Assembly (NCBI GenBank): GCA_963818505.1
Contig: CAWFSJ010000001.1
Span: forward strand, 496,001-560,000
DNA from: JADKAV01 sp963818505
GTDB lineage: Bacteria > Actinomycetota > Actinomycetes > S36-B12 > UBA10799
Reading direction: 5' to 3'
Length of the DNA stretch: 64,000 nt
A program made the position numbers and the translations under genes. Shown piece by piece: positions 60,460 to 64,000 of this stretch. How positions within the stretch are numbered: the first letter of the stretch is position 1; each line of letters opens with the position of its first letter. Below the pieces are notes generated by a model. The model had not been told where the DNA came from. It saw only the letters and a list, made by a program, of their open reading frames with translations, and searched no databases.

Positions 60460-63400
60460 CTAGCCTGCACTGCCAGGGCTCGAGTGCCACAACTTCGGGG
60501 GCGACTCCAGCCGTTTCGAGGAGGATCCGGCTGGCTTGGTGTCAGCGTACGGCGACTGCCGGAATCCGCTGGCGTGCACAAGCACTCTGCGCACCCCCGG
60601 ATCTGCCTGTCCCGTGTCCTCGGTGATGTCCTCGAGCCGGTCCGGACCGGCGGTCATCGCCACGGGCGCTTCAATGATGGCCCGTACCCCTGCCGCACCC
60701 TTGCTACGCCACACGGCATGCAGGTCCGGCAACGACCAGCACCCAGTCGCCCGTACCGATATCCCTCGCCGGCCTGTGCGCCGGATGACCCCTGTGGCCA
60801 GAAGCAGCCAGGAGTGGAAGACCGTATGCGCGAACGGCCCCTGGGCATCCTCGAAGAACGTCAGGTCGACCGGTCCGGTGGAGTCATCCAGGGTCAAGAA
60901 GATCACTCGTCGGCCGCTGCGGATCGGTGGGGTCTGAGTGGCCACCTTGATCCCCGCGACCATGACCTTCGCCTCAGAACGGTGCGTCAGCAGGTCTTTG
61001 GCCCGCACAACCCCGAGATCGGCGAACATCGCCTCGTAGAACGAGATCGCATGCCTGGTCACATCCAGGCCCAGGATCTCGACCTCTGCCTCCACCCGAT
61101 CGGCGGCCGACATCTCCGGCAACCCGGCAGCCTGCTCGGACTCCGGCATCGGCAACGTCAATTGCGACGATCCGGTCAGGTAGGTCTTCGGCGCCTGCGA
61201 CTGGGCCGCCACTCTCCCGGCCAGCCCGGCCGCGGCCTCGGGCTGGACCTGTGCCCGCCGGACCCGTCGGCGACCGCCTGCACGGTGCAGATCTGCCACC
61301 TGCAGTAACAAGTCCCGTCGCGTCACCCGCCCGCTGCGGCGGGTACCGGTGATCCCGTAGACCACGTCGAAAGCACCCGTCCGGATCAGACGATCGACCA
61401 CCGGCCTGGACACTGCCGTCCGGGTCCAGAAGTCGGCGAGGTCGATGAACGGCGCAGCGGTCTGGATCTGCTGAATCTCCACCTCGCTGATGCCTTTCAC
61501 GTCAGCCAAGGACAGCCGGATCCCATAGACATCGCCCGCCTTCTCCACCTGGTACTGCCCACAGGACTTGTTGATGTCCAGTGGCAACACGCTCACATCG
61601 CAGTTGCGGGCCTCGTCCAGGATGAGCCTCTTGGGGTACATGCCGGGGTCATGGGTCAGAACTCCAGCGAGGAAGGCCGCCGGGTGGTGACGCTTGAGCC
61701 AGGCCGAGTGGTAAGTCGGCAATGCGAAGGCTGCGGCATGGGCCTTGCAGAACCCGAAACTCGCGAACGCCCGTAGGACACCCCACACCTTCTCGACGGT
61801 GTCGAGGTCGTATCCGTTCTTCAGCGCCAGTGGGACGAACCAGGTCCTGGTCAGGATCTGCCCGTCCGGGGTGCCTAGTTGCCTGCGTACTTCGTCGGCC
61901 TCTGCCAGTGAGCACCCGGTCATGATCGACACCAACCGGAGGACCTGTTCGTGGAAGACGACAACACCATGGGTCTCGCGCAATGCGGGCTCAAGATCTG
62001 GATGGAACCGCAAGGGTTCACGCCAGCCGTGCCGGGCGGACAGGAATGGGGTGATCATGTCGCTCTTCACAGGGCCGGGCCGGAACAGGGAGATGTCGAT
62101 GATCAGATCGTTGAAATCGCGCGGCCCGAACTTCCCGATCAGTTCACGCTGACCCGGGGACTCGATCTGGAAACAGCCGAGGGTCTTGGCCTTCCCGATG
62201 AGGTCGAAGGTGTCCTCGTCATCGAAGGGCAGGTCATCCAGGTCGACCTCCACGTCATCCACTCGGCGGATCTCCGCGACCGCATGTGCCATCGCCGACT
62301 GCATCCTGATCCCGAGCACGTCGAGCTTCAAGAAGCCCATCGCCTCCACCTCGTCCTTGTCGAACTGACTCATCGGGAAGCCCATCCAACTGGCCTCCAC
62401 CGGGGTGCGGTCCAACAAAGAGGAGTCGGACAACAGGACTCCGCAGGGGTGCATCGCGATATGCCGTGGCAGGCCGTCGAGCGACTCGACATGGTGCAGA
62501 AAACCGTCGAGCATGCCGCGCTCGGCCAACCTTCCGACCACCGAACTGCGTAATTCCGGAAGTTCGGCCACAGCAGCCCTGGCATCGCGGGCTGCGATAT
62601 GGGGGAACGCCTTTGCGAACTCGTCGATCTCCGCGGCCGGCAGCCCGAGCGCTGCGCCGACATCACGGATCGCGTGCCGGACCTTGTAGGTGTCACGCAT
62701 GCTCACACAGGCGCTGCGATGGGCCCCGAAACGATCCACGATCCGCCGGTAGATGTCGGTGCGGCGCGCGGACTCCACATCGATGTCGATATCGGGCAGT
62801 ACCCGGCGCAATGGGGACAGGAACCGTTCCATGAGCAGGTCGTGGCGGATCGGATCCACCCCGGAGATGCCGAGCAGGTAGTTCACCAGACTGCCCGCGC
62901 CGGAGCCTCTGGCGGCCACCCGCACCCGCATGGTCCGGATGAGGTCCACGACCTCGGCGACGGTGAGGAAGTAGCCGGCGAACCCCAGCGTGGAGATGGT
63001 GGCCAGTTCCTCCTCGAGGCGCGTCGTGGCCGCCCGCACGTCCCGGCCGCCGAACCGACTGTTCAGTGCCGCCTCGCAGCGCGAGCGCAGCAGGACGTCG
63101 GCCCGGGTGGCTTCCGCCCGCCGCTGTTCATGACGGTGACGGCGGGCGGCGTAACCAGCCATCACCGGCCCTGTGGGTTCAGCCGGAGCCCGACCGGACA
63201 GCAGCACATCGAGTTCTGGGACATGGATGTCCCCGATGCCGAAGTCAGCTACCGGGTCCAGCACACACCGTTCGCCCAGGTCATTGGTCACGCCCAGTAG
63301 TCGGCTGGCATCCGACCCGGCGATCTGTTCGGCGATCCCCTGCATGTGAGAGGTAGCAGCCAGGAACCCCCCGGAGTTCTCCCGGTCCAGGTGTCTGCTG

Positions 63401-64000
63401 TCCAACGGCACCAACCTGCGGATGGCATCGAGCAGGTCGGCGGTGGCCGCCTGCCGAGGATGGCAGTACCTCACCGCGTTGGTGAGTACCGCCGGAATCC
63501 CCCGGTCCCGGGTGTACTCCCAGGTGCGTCGGGCCATAGCAGTGGACAGATCCGGACCCGGTCTTTGTTCCCCCCATGCTCGCGGCGGGGTGCGGTGGTT
63601 CACGATTCCGACATGGATCCGGTCTCCTGCAACGTGGCGCCAACGGTCCAGTAAGCGGTCGGCCAGATCGAAACGGTGACGGCTGATAGCCCGGCCGACT
63701 GAGGAATCGGGGCCGAGCACAATCTGCAGGTCGCCGGGCTGTACGAACTCCTCCAAGAGATCCCAGCCGACGACGGGGTTGCCGCGGGTGCCGGCGATAT
63801 GGGCCGCTGACACCAGCCGGCTCAGCGCCGACCAACCCCTGCCCCCGCTTGCCAGTAGGACCACCCGGGGGCCACGGGAGTCACGCCAGGTACCGCCCCG
63901 TGCAGGCGTGCGGACCGCTGCCGGGGCTGGGTCCTCGGGCTGGGCCAGATCTACCCCGAGAATGCCGGACACCCCTTGCTCCTGGCAGGCCTGCATGAAC
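60460..64000 (-). CDS. dnaE2: Error-prone DNA polymerase III alpha subunit DnaE2 (5' end outside window)
   Basis: Mutagenic C-family polymerase; about 1180 residues are visible and the frame is open to the right edge. The N-terminal start of the PHP domain (LHCHSAFSF-type) is missing. Seen: VRVAARGSGAGSLVNYLLGISG, LPDIDIDVESARR, LDVLGIRMQSAMAHAV, TLGCFQIESPGQRELIGKF (typical of DnaE2), FRPGPVKSDMITPFLSARHGW, HEQVLRLVSIMTGCSLAEADEVRRQLG, SFGFCKAHAAAFALPTYHSAWLKRHHPAAFLAGVL and the C-terminal OB fold. Its pairing with dinB suggests a damage-tolerance unit. A LexA box, if present, would be upstream and out of view. Confidence 0.95.
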   Translation of the reverse strand, partial: FMQACQEQGVSGILGVDLAQPEDPAPAAVRTPARGGTWRDSRGPRVVLLASGGRGWSALSRLVSAAHIAGTRGNPVVGWDLLEEFVQPGDLQIVLGPDSSVGRAISRHRFDLADRLLDRWRHVAGDRIHVGIVNHRTPPRAWGEQRPGPDLSTAMARRTWEYTRDRGIPAVLTNAVRYCHPRQAATADLLDAIRRLVPLDSRHLDRENSGGFLAATSHMQGIAEQIAGSDASRLLGVTNDLGERCVLDPVADFGIGDIHVPELDVLLSGRAPAEPTGPVMAGYAARRHRHEQRRAEATRADVLLRSRCEAALNSRFGGRDVRAATTRLEEELATISTLGFAGYFLTVAEVVDLIRTMRVRVAARGSGAGSLVNYLLGISGVDPIRHDLLMERFLSPLRRVLPDIDIDVESARRTDIYRRIVDRFGAHRSACVSMRDTYKVRHAIRDVGAALGLPAAEIDEFAKAFPHIAARDARAAVAELPELRSSVVGRLAERGMLDGFLHHVESLDGLPRHIAMHPCGVLLSDSSLLDRTPVEASWMGFPMSQFDKDEVEAMGFLKLDVLGIRMQSAMAHAVAEIRRVDDVEVDLDDLPFDDEDTFDLIGKAKTLGCFQIESPGQRELIGKFGPRDFNDLIIDISLFRPGPVKSDMITPFLSARHGWREPLRFHPDLEPALRETHGVVVFHEQVLRLVSIMTGCSLAEADEVRRQLGTPDGQILTRTWFVPLALKNGYDLDTVEKVWGVLRAFASFGFCKAHAAAFALPTYHSAWLKRHHPAAFLAGVLTHDPGMYPKRLILDEARNCDVSVLPLDINKSCGQYQVEKAGDVYGIRLSLADVKGISEVEIQQIQTAAPFIDLADFWTRTAVSRPVVDRLIRTGAFDVVYGITGTRRSGRVTRRDLLLQVADLHRAGGRRRVRRAQVQPEAAAGLAGRVAAQSQAPKTYLTGSSQLTLPMPESEQAAGLPEMSAADRVEAEVEILGLDVTRHAISFYEAMFADLGVVRAKDLLTHRSEAKVMVAGIKVATQTPPIRSGRRVIFLTLDDSTGPVDLTFFEDAQGPFAHTVFHSWLLLATGVIRRTGRRGISVRATGCWSLPDLHAVWRSKGAAGVRAIIEAPVAMTAGPDRLEDITEDTGQADPGVRRVLVHASGFRQSPYADTKPAGSSSKRLESPPKLWHSSPGSAG

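Overview
The window is 64 kb of chromosome from a GC-rich actinomycete (Actinomycetota). The evidence is the order recX-recA-DUF3046, clgR-cinA-pgsA-rimO-ftsK-rnj-dapA-thyX, his genes, dnaE1, rluD-lspA-ileS, and a complete dcw cluster with ftsZ-pgeF-yggS-sepF-yggT. GTG/TTG starts, 4-nt ATGA/GTGA gene overlaps, leaderless-type promoters and a Gram-positive LexA box also fit. MurE carries the DNPR motif, which implies meso-diaminopimelate peptidoglycan. The order or genus cannot be fixed from sequence alone.

Layout. 1-3.7 kb: the tail of a dioxygenase-like gene, then miaB, recX, recA with its SOS box, and DUF3046 (minus strand). 3.8-8.1 kb: a full-length Lhr helicase (plus). 8.1-17.2 kb: a long minus-strand run clgR, cinA, pgsA, rimO, ftsK, rnj, dapA, thyX, trx. 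17.3-21.1 kb: a palindromic repeat and hisD-hisC-hisB-hisH (hisA/priA and hisF do not follow). 21.2-30.8 kb: ybaK, a small membrane protein, dnaE1, a second copy of the palindrome, rluD, lspA, DUF167 and ileS. 30.9-36.9 kb: an accessory block. 37-40.3 kb: yggT, sepF, yggS, pgeF, ftsZ. 40.9-42.4 kb: a multicopper oxidase on the opposite strand. 42.4-56.5 kb: ftsQ, murC, murG, ftsW, murD, mraY, murF, murE, ftsI, ftsL, rsmH, mraZ with a phased MraZ operator. 56.6-64 kb: a PAS-GGDEF protein, a tRNA-like remnant, DUF3040, dinB and dnaE2 (cut by the window edge).

Most of the window is housekeeping: SOS repair and mutagenesis (recA/recX, dinB, dnaE2), lipid synthesis (pgsA), lysine/cell-wall precursor supply (dapA), histidine synthesis, lipoprotein processing (lspA), and peptidoglycan synthesis with division.

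The part that stands out is 30.9-36.0 kb, a compact four-gene minus-strand operon: an ECF-type sigma factor, a 159-residue soluble protein with a C-terminal beta-sandwich-like part, a cytoplasmic-looking subtilisin with four exact NPFKA repeats before its catalytic domain, and a TPR-CHAT (caspase-like) protease. It lies between yggT and ileS, where related actinomycetes usually carry divIVA, and no divIVA is visible here. A divergent gene next to it encodes a small secreted protein with a recent 48-bp duplication. I infer a sigma-controlled two-protease regulatory or defence module; its function is not known to me. Other notable items are the two 68-bp palindromes placed just after minus-strand genes, the oxidase splitting ftsQ from ftsZ, and the truncated his operon.
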